DNA of 12,109 nt from DATBLE01 sp046735055 (lineage in GTDB: Bacteria; Actinomycetota; Thermoleophilia; Gaiellales; Gaiellaceae): NCBI GenBank assembly GCA_046735055.1, contig JBKPSO010000120.1, positions 1 to 12,109 of the forward strand. The letters are read 5' to 3'. Numbering within the stretch: position 1 is the first letter of the stretch; every line of letters starts with the position of its first letter. Shown piece after piece: positions 1-5,740 of the stretch. Made by a program: the position numbers and the translations under genes. Under the pieces are notes generated by a model. It worked only from the letters and a program-made list of their open reading frames with translations. It did no database searches and had not been told where the DNA came from.

Positions 1-47
1 TGCGTCCCCTTGCCCGCGCCCTGGGGACCGAGCACCAGCAGATTCAC
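1..47 (-). CDS. adk: Adenylate kinase N-terminus, second copy (partial, runs off the window start)
   Basis: Read on the minus strand from the GTG at 47, the first 15 codons give an Adk N-terminus: MNLLVLG followed by the P-loop GPQGAGKGT, which binds the phosphates of ATP. The gene leaves the window at base 1. It begins one base after a secY stop, exactly as the complete adk on the plus strand does. It is not the same sequence: 13 of its 47 bases differ from the plus-strand adk, two of them giving A for S within the P-loop. It is therefore a second, related adk start in inverted orientation. Whether it belongs to the same chromosome is doubtful (see the junction finding). The identification as Adk is firm; its status as a real gene here is not. 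Confidence 0.6.
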   Translation of the reverse strand, partial: MNLLVLGPQGAGKGT

Positions 48-128
48 GCTATTTGAGGAAGCCCTCGTAGGAGCGCATCATCATCTGCGACTCCATCTGA
101 CGCATCGTGTCGAGAGCGACGCCGACGA
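43..128. repeat. Left arm of secY-adk inverted repeat
   Basis: Bases 43-128 are the reverse complement of 252-337 with only two mismatches (at 100 and 115 against 280 and 265), that is 84 of 86 identical. The arm covers the secY 3' end, its stop and the first codons of adk. Identity drops sharply on both outer sides. Confidence 0.9.
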
Positions 129-222
129 CGATCAGTACGGACGTGCCGCCGAGCGCGCGCGATGTCGCCTGCGAGAAACCGAAGTAGTGGATGAAGATTC
201 CCGGCAGCACCGCGACGAGCGC
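49..222 (-). CDS. secY: SecY C-terminal fragment, second copy (minus strand)
   Basis: SecY forms the protein-conducting channel of the Sec translocase. On the minus strand an open frame runs through ALVAVLPGIFIHYFGFS, then GGTSVLIVVGVALDTMRQMES, and ends in MMMRSYEGFLK and a TAG at 51-49. This is the last transmembrane segment and cytoplasmic tail of an actinobacterial-type SecY. Its 5' part is cut off near 217-226, where the reading turns into the antisense of the plus-strand secY fragment. The final 26 codons match the plus-strand copy almost base for base, but further upstream the two diverge (SVLIVV against SLLMIV). No start codon of its own is present. It is either a truncated gene copy or half of a chimeric join. 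Confidence 0.6.
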   Translation of the reverse strand, partial: ALVAVLPGIFIHYFGFSQATSRALGGTSVLIVVGVALDTMRQMESQMMMRSYEGFLK

Positions 223-331
223 CTTCCTCGGCGGCACCTCGCTGCTGATGATCGTCGGCGTCGCCCTCGACACGATGCGCCAGATGGAGTCGCAGATGAT
301 GATGCGCTCCTACGAGGGCTTCCTCAAATAG
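221..331 (+). CDS. secY: SecY C-terminal fragment (plus strand, truncated at its 5' side)
   Basis: In the frame ending with TAG at 329-331 the sequence reads AFLGGTSLLMIVGVALD, then TMRQMESQMMMRSYEGFLK, the end of the Sec translocase channel protein. Upstream of about 221 this frame no longer looks like SecY, because the DNA there is the antisense of another secY end. Only about 36 codons are left of a protein normally near 430 residues. It sits one base before adk, the usual secY-adk order of the spc operon, so in the source genome it is probably the end of the genuine upstream gene. The truncation is at the inverted junction, not a frameshift or early stop. Confidence 0.65.
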   Translation, partial: AFLGGTSLLMIVGVALDTMRQMESQMMMRSYEGFLK

Positions 332-337
332 CGTGAA
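252..337. repeat. Right arm of secY-adk inverted repeat
   Basis: This is the partner of 43-128. The 123-bp spacer (129-251) contains the join between the two oppositely oriented secY ends, near 219-223, where both sides could share the bases gcgcc. Confidence 0.9.
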
Positions 338-986
338 CGTGCTCCTGCTTGGACCGCAAGGCTCCGGAAAGGGAACCCAGGCGCAGCTGATCTCGAAGAC
401 CTACGGGATTCCGAAGATCACGACCGGGGACATGATCCGCGAGATGAAGGAGCTGGACACGCCGGAGGGACGCGAGCTCAGAGCGGTCTACGACGCGGGC
501 GAGCTGGTGAACGACGACCTGATGATCCGCCTGATCGAATCGAGGCTCGACCGTGGCGACACGACGCCGGGCTTCATCCTCGACGGTTTCCCGCGGACGA
601 CGCCGCAGGCCGACGCGCTCGACGACCTACTCGCGCGGCTCGGGCGTCCGCTCGACGTCGTCCTCGAGCTCCAGGTCCCGGACCGCCAGGCGCTGCTCGA
701 GCGGATGCTGAAGCGCGCCGCCGAGGAGCAGCGCTCCGACGACACGCCCGAGGCGATCAAGCGCCGGCTCGAGGTCTACGACCGCGAGACCGCGCCGCTC
801 GTCGAGCATTACAGGGCGAAGCAGGCCAATGTCGTCGGCATCCACGCGGAGCGCCCGGTCGACGACGTGTTCGCCGAGGTCCGCGAGGCGCTCGAGCAGG
901 TGGCGGCACGAGCCGCAGGCGCAACGGAGGCGGCCAAGAGAGCGGAGGCGCCGGCTCATCCGGCGCCAGAGCGGGAACGCGCGTGA
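333..986 (+). CDS. adk: Adenylate kinase
   Basis: Cytoplasmic kinase that interconverts ATP + AMP and 2 ADP. The 217-residue product shows the P-loop GPQGSGKGT (7-15), the AMP-binding TGDMIRE (31-37) and DGFPRT (84-89). The LID is the short form (about 124-134, no zinc cysteines) and is followed by RSDDTPEAIKRRL (134-146), whose arginines close over the phosphates. From about residue 192 there is an Ala/Arg/Glu-rich tail that most short-LID enzymes lack. The GTG start lies one base after the secY stop and places the P-loop at its normal position. There is no close ribosome binding site, so translation is probably coupled to secY. The TGA stop overlaps the start of map (GTGA), so the two genes are cotranscribed. 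Identification is certain. Confidence 0.97.
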   Translation: MNVLLLGPQGSGKGTQAQLISKTYGIPKITTGDMIREMKELDTPEGRELRAVYDAGELVNDDLMIRLIESRLDRGDTTPGFILDGFPRTTPQADALDDLLARLGRPLDVVLELQVPDRQALLERMLKRAAEEQRSDDTPEAIKRRLEVYDRETAPLVEHYRAKQANVVGIHAERPVDDVFAEVREALEQVAARAAGATEAAKRAEAPAHPAPERERA

Positions 987-1744
987 TCGTCCGCAAGTCG
1001 CCGCAGGAGATCGAGACGATGGCGCGCGCCGGCCGCGTCGTCGCCGACACGCTCGCGCTGATCGGCGAGCACGTGCGTCCCGGCGTGACGACCGCCGAGC
1101 TCGATGCGGTCGCCGAGGAGTTCATCACCTCGCAGGGCGGCTACCCGACCTTCAAGGGGTACCGCGGCTACCCGGCGGCGACGTGCCTGTCGCCGAACGA
1201 CATGGTCGTTCACGGCATCCCCGGTCCGTACGAGCTCGCCGAGGGCGACATCCTCTCCTGCGACGTCGGCGTCACCCTGGACGGCTTCGTCGCCGACTCG
1301 GCCTTCACATTCCCGGTCGGCGAAGTGACGGCAGAGGCCGAGCACCTGCTCGAGGTCTGCCAGGCCGCGCTTGCGGCCGGCGTCGAGCAGTGCCGGGCCG
1401 GGAACCGGCTCTCGGACATCTCGCATGCCGTTCAACAGGTCACCGAGAGCGCCGGCTTCTCGGTCATCCGCAGCCTCGTCGGGCACGGCGTCGGTCGTTC
1501 GATGCACGAGGATCCGCAGATCCCGAACTACGGCGAGCCCGGCCGCGGGCCGCAGCTCGCCGAGGGAATGACCTTCGCGATCGAGCCGATGATCAACGTC
1601 GGCGCGCCCGAGATCTACGTGCACGACGACGACTGGTCGATCTCGAGCGCGGACGGCTCGCTTTCGGCCCATTTCGAGCACACGGTGGCGGTCACGGAGG
1701 CCGGGCCGCGGATCCTGACGGCAGCACCCGTTTTGCTACGATGA
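983..1744 (+). CDS. map: Methionine aminopeptidase, type I
   Basis: Removes the N-terminal methionine from nascent proteins in the cytoplasm; a two-metal enzyme. In the 253-residue product the five metal ligands can be placed: D94 (CDVG), D105 (ADSAFTF), H168 (GHGVG), E201 (AIEPM) and E232 (FEHT). H78 (VVHGIP) and H175 (SMHEDP) are the substrate-site histidines. The length matches the short type I enzymes, without the N-terminal SH3-binding extension seen in some actinobacterial paralogues. The GTG start overlaps the adk stop by four bases, implying coupled translation. The 3' end carries a possible infA promoter, and the following spacer a terminator-like hairpin, so this may be the last gene of the secY-adk-map transcript. 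Identification is certain. Confidence 0.97.
   Translation: MIVRKSPQEIETMARAGRVVADTLALIGEHVRPGVTTAELDAVAEEFITSQGGYPTFKGYRGYPAATCLSPNDMVVHGIPGPYELAEGDILSCDVGVTLDGFVADSAFTFPVGEVTAEAEHLLEVCQAALAAGVEQCRAGNRLSDISHAVQQVTESAGFSVIRSLVGHGVGRSMHEDPQIPNYGEPGRGPQLAEGMTFAIEPMINVGAPEIYVHDDDWSISSADGSLSAHFEHTVAVTEAGPRILTAAPVLLR
1715..1742 (+). promoter_or_regulatory. Possible infA promoter inside the map 3' end
   Basis: CTGACG (1715-1720) is followed after 16 bases by an extended -10, TG-C-TACGAT (hexamer 1737-1742). It would start transcription near 1749, ahead of infA. The -35 matches the consensus in only four of six positions. The start point would fall almost at the base of the hairpin that follows, which makes the assignment uncertain. 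Confidence 0.35.
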
Positions 1745-1746
1745 GG

Positions 1747-1783
1747 GCTCACGGCGCAGCCGCCGCTGTGCCGTGGAGCTTTT
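1747..1783 (+). terminator. Hairpin with T-run between map and infA (terminator or attenuator)
   Basis: Bases 1750-1759 pair with 1766-1775 (10 bp with one G-U, six-base loop). A further 3 bp (1747-1749 with 1777-1779) extend the stem across a bulged G, and TTTT follows at 1780-1783. This is the form of an intrinsic terminator. It lies after the map stop and before infA, so it either ends the adk-map transcript or acts as an attenuator in the leader of the infA-rplQ transcript. Confidence 0.5.
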
Positions 1784-1797
1784 CATCTTAGTCCGAC

Positions 1798-1822
1798 GAT
1801 CCGCGCTCGTCAGGCGCGGGTC
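1798..1822 (+). promoter_or_regulatory. Hairpin just upstream of the infA ribosome binding site
   Basis: Bases 1798-1806 pair with 1814-1822 (9 bp with one G-U, loop of seven). The stem ends six bases before the GAGG at 1828-1831 and has no T-run. It could modulate infA translation or protect the 5' end; no protein-binding motif is recognised. Confidence 0.35.
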
Positions 1823-1834
1823 TGTATGAGGTAA

Positions 1835-2056
1835 ATGGCAGTCAAGGAAGAGAAAATCGAGGTTGAGGGCGAGATCGTCGAGGCGCTCCCGAGCACGATG
1901 TTCCGGGTGCAGATCGACGGCGGCCACTCCGTGCTCGCGACCATCTCCGGGAAGATGCGGAAGAACTACATCCGTATTCTCCCCGGCGATCGCGTCAAGG
2001 TCGAGCTCTCCGCCTACGACCTCACCCGCGGCCGCATCACGTATCGGTATCGATGA
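1835..2056 (+). CDS. infA: Translation initiation factor IF-1
   Basis: A 73-residue single OB-fold protein that binds the A site of the 30S subunit and works with IF-2 and IF-3 in initiation. The sequence follows the family from end to end: KEEKIEVEGEIVEALPSTMF, then GKMRKNYIRILPGDRVKVELS and the ending DLTRGRITYRYR. The ATG at 1835 has GAGG only three bases upstream (1828-1831), a short spacing, but the N-terminus MAVKEEKIEVEG supports it. It is the first gene after a 90-bp spacer with promoter-like and terminator-like elements, so it probably leads the transcript that continues to rplQ. Its stop overlaps the rpmJ start (ATGA). Identification is certain. Confidence 0.97.
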   Translation: MAVKEEKIEVEGEIVEALPSTMFRVQIDGGHSVLATISGKMRKNYIRILPGDRVKVELSAYDLTRGRITYRYR

Positions 2057-2166
2057 AGGTCAGAGCGTCCGTGAAGCCCATGTGCGAGCGGTGCCGGGTG
2101 ATCAAGCGGCACGGCACGACCATGGTCATCTGCAGCAACCCGCGACACAAGCAAAGACAGGGCTGA
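2053..2166 (+). CDS. rpmJ: 50S ribosomal protein L36 (zinc type)
   Basis: A 37-residue protein, MKVRASVKPMCERCRVIKRH followed by GTTMVICSNPRHKQRQG. It is a small zinc-ribbon protein of the large subunit. C11, C14, C27 and H32 are the four zinc ligands, so this is the zinc-binding (C+) version, not the cysteine-free one induced by zinc starvation in many actinobacteria. It starts inside the infA stop (ATGA overlap), so it is translated by coupling. The infA-rpmJ-rpsM order is the standard one. The gene is very short but unmistakable. Confidence 0.96.
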   Translation: MKVRASVKPMCERCRVIKRHGTTMVICSNPRHKQRQG

Positions 2167-2178
2167 GGCTCTGCCTTT

Positions 2179-2185
2179 AGGAGGA
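2179..2185 (+). promoter_or_regulatory. Strong ribosome binding site that fixes the TTG start of rpsM
   Basis: AGGAGGA lies four bases before TTG at 2190. It is the best Shine-Dalgarno in the cluster and confirms that rpsM begins with TTG, giving the conserved N-terminus MARIAGVNLPNQKR. Confidence 0.85.
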
Positions 2186-2189
2186 ACCG

Positions 2190-2573
2190 TTGGCACGCAT
2201 CGCCGGAGTCAATTTGCCTAACCAGAAGCGGCTCGAGATCGGGCTGACCTACATCTACGGAGTCGGGCAGCCCACCGCGCGCGAGATCTGCGCGGCGCTG
2301 GGCCTCTCGCCCGACGAGAAGATCAAGGACCTGACCGACGAGGAGGTCACGAAGCTCCAGCGCTACATCGACGAGGAGTACCAGGTCGAGGGCGAGCTGC
2401 GCCGCGAGCGCCAGCAGGCGATCAAGCGCCTGACCGAGATCGGAGCGTACCGCGGCATCCGGCACCGCCGGGGCCTGCCCGTCAACGGCCAGCGGACGAA
2501 GACGAACGCGCGCACGCGTAAGGGACCGAAGAAGACCGTCGGCCGCGGTAAGAAGGCGGCGACCAAGACCTAA
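2190..2573 (+). CDS. rpsM: 30S ribosomal protein S13
   Basis: A 127-residue protein of the small-subunit head. It contacts 16S rRNA, forms bridges to the 50S subunit and reaches the P-site tRNA with its basic tail. The family features are all visible: MARIAGVNLPNQKRLEIGLT at the N-terminus, the helix-hairpin-helix IYGVGQPTAREIC, RYRGIRHRRGLPVNGQRT-like residues near 91-107 (YRGIRHRRGLPVNGQRTKTN), and a Lys/Arg-rich end TRKGPKKTVGRGKKAATKT. The TTG start is set by the strong AGGAGGA upstream. The stop overlaps the rpsK start by one base (TAATG). Identification is certain. Confidence 0.97.
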   Translation: MARIAGVNLPNQKRLEIGLTYIYGVGQPTAREICAALGLSPDEKIKDLTDEEVTKLQRYIDEEYQVEGELRRERQQAIKRLTEIGAYRGIRHRRGLPVNGQRTKTNARTRKGPKKTVGRGKKAATKT

Positions 2574-2977
2574 TGGCACCTCCTCGCAGAGCAGCGACCC
2601 GCGGGCGCACGCGCCGCCGGGTCAAGAAGAACATCGCGATCGGACAGGCGCACATCAAGACCTCGTTCAACAACACGATCGTCGCCCTGACCGACAAGGA
2701 CGGGAACGTGATCGTCTGGGAGTCGGCCGGCTCCGCGGGCTTCAAGGGCTCGCGCAAGTCGACGCCCTTCGCCGCGCAGGTGACCGCCGACGCCGCTGCC
2801 CGCAAGGGGATGGAGCACGGGCTGCAGAAGGTCGAGGTCTTCGTCAAGGGCCCGGGCTCGGGCCGCGAGACGGCCATCCGCTCGCTCCAGGCCGCCGGTC
2901 TGGAGATCCTCGGCGTGCGGGACGTCACGCCGCAGGCGCACAACGGCGTCCGGCAGAAGAAGCGGAGGCGCGTCTAG
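2573..2977 (+). CDS. rpsK: 30S ribosomal protein S11
   Basis: A 134-residue protein of the 30S platform near the mRNA exit (Shine-Dalgarno helix). The basic N-terminal tail (TRGRTRRRVKKNI) is followed by the conserved core: GQAHIKTSFNNTIVALTDKD, then WESAGSAGFKGSRKSTPFAA, FVKGPGSGRETAIRSL, and the end TPQAHNGVRQKKRRRV. The ATG shares one base with the rpsM stop, and no good ribosome binding site stands in front, so re-initiation after rpsM is likely. The next gene, rpsD, begins directly after its TAG. Length and sequence are normal for the family. Confidence 0.97.
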   Translation: MAPPRRAATRGRTRRRVKKNIAIGQAHIKTSFNNTIVALTDKDGNVIVWESAGSAGFKGSRKSTPFAAQVTADAAARKGMEHGLQKVEVFVKGPGSGRETAIRSLQAAGLEILGVRDVTPQAHNGVRQKKRRRV

Positions 2978-3598
2978 GTGGCCCGCGACCGCAGCCCCAA
3001 GTGCAAGCAGTGCCGCCGGGAGGGCATGAAGCTCTTCCTCAAGGGCGAGCGCTGTCTGACCGAGAAGTGCGCGATCGAGCGCCGCAGCTACCCGCCGGGC
3101 GAGCACGGCCGGGGCCGCATCAAGCAGTCGGAGTACCTGCTCCAGCTGCGCGAGAAGCAGAAGGCGCGCCGCTACTACGGCCTGCTCGAGAAGCAGTTCC
3201 GCACGTACTACGAGAAGGCCTCGCGGAGCTCGGGGATCACCGGCGAGAACCTGCTGCGGATGCTGGAGACGCGCCTCGACAATGTCGTCTACCGGCTCGG
3301 CTTCTCGGCGTCGCGCGCGCAAGCGCGCCAGCTCGTGCGTCACGGGCACTTCCAGGTGAACGGGCGGCGCGTGAACATCCCGAGCTACCAGGTCAAGCCC
3401 AACGACGTGATCACGATGCGCACCAGCAGCTCCGCGGAGCAGACCGTGCGCGACGCGACCGACCTGACGGCGTCCGTTGCGCCCTGGCTCCAGGCCGACC
3501 ACGACGGGCTGACCGGAAAGATCCTCAAGTGGCCCGATCGGGGCGAGATCGACACCCCGGTGCAGGAGTCGCTGATCGTCGAGCTCTACTCGAAGTAA
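2978..3598 (+). CDS. rpsD: 30S ribosomal protein S4 (zinc type)
   Basis: A 206-residue primary 16S rRNA-binding protein that nucleates 30S assembly. The N-terminal zinc knuckle has C9, C12, C26 and C31 (CKQC and CLTEKC), the zinc-binding form. The S4 RNA-binding domain covers about residues 96-150 (LETRLDNVVYRLGFSASRAQ onward, with VRHGHFQVNGRRVNIPSYQV). It ends in VELYSK, as usual. The GTG start directly follows the rpsK TAG and has GGAGG nine bases upstream (2964-2968). In several bacteria S4 represses its own operon through mRNA binding; no such site is recognised with confidence here. Its place between rpsK and rpoA is the classic alpha-operon order. Confidence 0.97.
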   Translation: MARDRSPKCKQCRREGMKLFLKGERCLTEKCAIERRSYPPGEHGRGRIKQSEYLLQLREKQKARRYYGLLEKQFRTYYEKASRSSGITGENLLRMLETRLDNVVYRLGFSASRAQARQLVRHGHFQVNGRRVNIPSYQVKPNDVITMRTSSSAEQTVRDATDLTASVAPWLQADHDGLTGKILKWPDRGEIDTPVQESLIVELYSK

Positions 3599-3622
3599 CC
3601 GGCCTCGCACGCCGGTCTAGGA

Positions 3623-3627
3623 AAGGA
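3623..3627 (+). promoter_or_regulatory. Ribosome binding site supporting the TTG start of rpoA
   Basis: AAGGA lies five bases before TTG at 3633. The alternative ATG codons at 3645 and 3648 would be 17-20 bases away, so TTG is the better start. Confidence 0.65.
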
Positions 3628-3632
3628 CTGAA

Positions 3633-4622
3633 TTGGCCACACGCATGATGGAATTCCAGGTCCCGAAGATCGTCCACGAGGAAGTGGAGGAGGATCGCGG
3701 GATCTTCGTGATCGAGCCGCTCGACCGCGGCTTCGGCTACACGTTCGGCAACTCGCTGCGCCGCGTGCTGCTCTCCTCGCTCGAGGGCGCCGCGGTCACC
3801 TCGGTGAAGATCGAGGGCGTCGCGCACGAGTTCACGACGCTCCCCGGCGTCCGCGAGGACGTCACGGACATCATCCTCAACCTGAAGAACATGATCTGCC
3901 GGCTGCACGGCGAGTCGCCCGAGGTCGAGGTCCGGCTGCAGACGAAGGGCCCCGGCGCGGTCAAGGCCGGGGACATCCAGGCGCCGGCCGAGCTCGAGAT
4001 CCTCAACCCGGAGCTCGAGATCGCCAACCTCGCCGAGAAGGGGAAGCTCGAGCTGACGCTGACGATCGGCCGCGGTCGCGGCTACGTCCCCAGCGAGCTG
4101 AACCGCGGGCCCGAGCACACGATCGGCGTGATTCCGATCGACTCGATGTTCTCGCCGGTGCGGCGGGTCTCGTACGACGTCGAGGCGGCGCGCGTCGGCC
4201 AGCGCACGGACTACGACAAGCTGCGCCTCGACATCACGACCGACGGCTCGATCGACCCGCGCGAGGCGATCGGACAGGCGTCCGAGATCCTCATCCGCCA
4301 GCTCGCGATCTTCACCGACATCGAGAAGATCGAGGGCTTCGGCGAGGCCGCCGCGGCCGCCGAGGGGGCCGGTCCGGCCGAGCCGTCGCTCGCGCACGGA
4401 ATGGAGAACTTCCCGATCGAGGAGCTCGAGCTGGGCGTCCGCTCATACAACTGCTTGAAGCGGGTCGGGATCGAGACGATCGGCGACCTCGTGATGAAGT
4501 CCGAGACCGAGCTGGCCGCGATCCCGAACTTCGGCAAGAAGTCGATCGAGGAAGTCAAGGAGACGCTCGCCACGCATGGCCTGCGGCTTCGCGGGGACGA
4601 CGGGAGCGCCACCGAGGGATGA
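3633..4622 (+). CDS. rpoA: DNA-directed RNA polymerase subunit alpha
   Basis: A 329-residue subunit whose dimer is the scaffold for RNA polymerase assembly. The N-terminal domain (about 10-230) contains FGYTFGNSLRRVLLSSLEGA (34-53), the dimerisation and beta-contact motif, and the insert ending in GYVPSELNRG. A flexible Ala/Gly/Glu linker (about 236-256) joins it to the C-terminal domain (257-320), which has LELGVRSYNCLKRVGIETIG and IPNFGKKSIEEVKE. R270 and N273 correspond to E. coli R265 and N268, which touch UP-element DNA. TTG is taken as start because of the AAGGA in front. The TGA overlaps the rplQ start (ATGA). Identification is certain. Confidence 0.97.
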   Translation: MATRMMEFQVPKIVHEEVEEDRGIFVIEPLDRGFGYTFGNSLRRVLLSSLEGAAVTSVKIEGVAHEFTTLPGVREDVTDIILNLKNMICRLHGESPEVEVRLQTKGPGAVKAGDIQAPAELEILNPELEIANLAEKGKLELTLTIGRGRGYVPSELNRGPEHTIGVIPIDSMFSPVRRVSYDVEAARVGQRTDYDKLRLDITTDGSIDPREAIGQASEILIRQLAIFTDIEKIEGFGEAAAAAEGAGPAEPSLAHGMENFPIEELELGVRSYNCLKRVGIETIGDLVMKSETELAAIPNFGKKSIEEVKETLATHGLRLRGDDGSATEG

Positions 4623-5110
4623 GGCATCATCGCTCCGGCAAGAAGCTCGGCCGCGACGCCTCGCATCGCAAGGCGCTCTACGCGAACCTCGCGGGTGCGC
4701 TGATCCAGCACGGCCGGATCAAGACGACCGTGACGAAGGCCAAGGCGGTGCGGCCGATCGCGGAGCAGATGATCACGCTCGGCCGGCGCGGCGACCTCCA
4801 CGCGCGGCGCCAGGCGATGGCGTTCCTCCGCTCGCAGGAGGTCGTGCACAGGCTGTTCGCCGAGGTCGCCCCGCGCTTCGCCGGTCGCGAGGGCGGCTAC
4901 TCGCGCATCGTGCGCATCGGCCCGCGGCCGGGCGATGCGGCGGAGATGGCCTTCCTCGAGCTCATCGACTTCTCGGCGGAGGAGCAGGCCGAGGAGAAGG
5001 CCGAGCGGCGCCGCCTCCGGCTCCGCCGCCGCGAGCAGGCCGAGCTCGCCGCCGAGGCCGAGGCGGCCGAGGAGCAGGAAGTTCCAGCCGAGGCGCCGGC
5101 GCGCCCCTAG
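4619..5110 (+). CDS. rplQ: 50S ribosomal protein L17 with charged C-terminal tail
   Basis: A large-subunit protein near the polypeptide exit tunnel. Residues 1-117 are the L17 core: MRHHRSGKKLGRDASHRKAL, then LAGALIQHGRIKTTVTKAKA and GGYSRIVRIGPRPGDAAEMA. About 45 further residues (118-163) form a Glu/Arg/Ala-rich tail, probably helical; such tails are common in actinobacterial L17 and their role is not known to me. It starts inside the rpoA stop codon (ATGA), so it is translated by coupling, and it is the last gene of the ribosomal operon here. Its TAG overlaps the stop of the convergent clpP in a shared CTAG, so no terminator can lie between the two genes. Confidence 0.96.
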   Translation: MRHHRSGKKLGRDASHRKALYANLAGALIQHGRIKTTVTKAKAVRPIAEQMITLGRRGDLHARRQAMAFLRSQEVVHRLFAEVAPRFAGREGGYSRIVRIGPRPGDAAEMAFLELIDFSAEEQAEEKAERRRLRLRRREQAELAAEAEAAEEQEVPAEAPARP

Positions 5111-5694
5111 CGTCTCGGCGGGATCACCTCGTCGATCAGGCCGTAGTCGACCGCCTCTGGCGGCGACATGAAGTTGTCCCGGTCGATGTCGCGCATTACC
5201 TGCTCGACGTCGCGGTTCGAGTGGCGCGCGATGATCTCCGCCATCCGCCGGGTGACGGAGAGCACTTCGCGCGCGTGGATGTCGATGTCCGTGGGCGTGC
5301 CGCGGAAGCCGGCAGAGCCCTGGTGGATCATCATCTTCGCGTTCGGGAGCGCCGAGCGCTTCCCGGGCGCGCCTCCGGCGAGGATCATCGCCGCGGCCGA
5401 CATCGCCATCCCGACGCAGATCGTACGCACGTCCGGCTTGACGAACTGCACCGTGTCGTAGATCGCCATCCCGGCGTAGGCCGATCCGCCCGGCGAGTTG
5501 ATGTAGAGCGAGATGTCCTTGTCGGGATCCTCCGCCTCGAGGAAGAGGAGCTGGGCGGTGATCAGGTTCGCGATGTGGTCGTCGACCTCCGTGCCGAGGA
5601 AGACGATCCGCTCCCGCAGCAGCCGGGAGTAGATGTCGAAGGAGCGTTCGTAGCGGCCGTCGGACTCGACGACCACCGGAACCAGAGTGCTCAT
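5107..5694 (-). CDS. clpP: ATP-dependent Clp protease proteolytic subunit (ClpP2-like)
   Basis: A 195-residue serine peptidase that forms the barrel of Clp proteases and degrades substrates fed in by ClpX or ClpC. The catalytic triad is complete: S99 (GMAMSAAA), H124 (MMIHQ) and D173 (DRDNF). Other family signatures are INSPGGSAYAGMAIYD (65-80) and TDIDIHAREVL (135-145). The residues around the serine (SAAA, not SMGA) resemble actinobacterial ClpP2. No second clpP and no clpX is adjacent in this window. The ATG at 5694 has AGGAGG five bases upstream (minus strand, 5705-5700), and a good promoter covers 5734-5761. It is divergent from the SRPBCC-ArsR pair across a 67-bp spacer with two inverted repeats, so control by the ArsR-type protein is possible. 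The stop shares CTAG with rplQ. Confidence 0.95.
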   Translation of the reverse strand: MSTLVPVVVESDGRYERSFDIYSRLLRERIVFLGTEVDDHIANLITAQLLFLEAEDPDKDISLYINSPGGSAYAGMAIYDTVQFVKPDVRTICVGMAMSAAAMILAGGAPGKRSALPNAKMMIHQGSAGFRGTPTDIDIHAREVLSVTRRMAEIIARHSNRDVEQVMRDIDRDNFMSPPEAVDYGLIDEVIPPRR

Positions 5695-5711
5695 GCGAAC
5701 CTCCTGCTAGA

Positions 5712-5740
5712 TTGTGCAACCAAGTAGTTGCCGATCATAT
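5712..5740 (+). promoter_or_regulatory. Weak candidate promoter for the SRPBCC-arsR pair
   Basis: TTGTGC (5712-5717) and TCATAT (5735-5740) are 17 bases apart, but each matches the consensus in only three of six positions. It is placed mainly because a plus-strand promoter is needed in this 67-bp spacer. Confidence 0.2.
5716..5731. promoter_or_regulatory. Operator-like inverted repeat 1 (GCAAC-N6-GTTGC)
   Basis: GCAAC (5716-5720) and GTTGC (5727-5731) form a 16-bp inverted repeat, with an extra A/T pair inside (5722 and 5725). It covers the predicted clpP start point. The same arms and spacing recur 27 bp away. A nearby ArsR-family gene makes it a likely operator; binding is inferred. Confidence 0.5.

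Noticed and set aside
129..251. The spacer between the inverted repeat arms, considered as a mobile element or inversion switch.
   Set aside because: No recombinase gene or terminal repeats of an insertion sequence are seen, and both sides are simply ends of secY in opposite orientation. A chimeric join explains it more simply.
10..336. A 108-codon plus-strand frame over the first 330 bases.
   Set aside because: It is antisense to one secY end and out of frame with the other; the product is His/Arg/Asp-rich and resembles nothing.
3598..3616. A 6-bp hairpin (ACCGGC and GCCGGT, loop of seven) between rpsD and rpoA, considered as a terminator or S4 target.
   Set aside because: There is no T-run, the stem is short and such stems are frequent at this GC content. 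No resemblance to known S4 leader structures could be shown.
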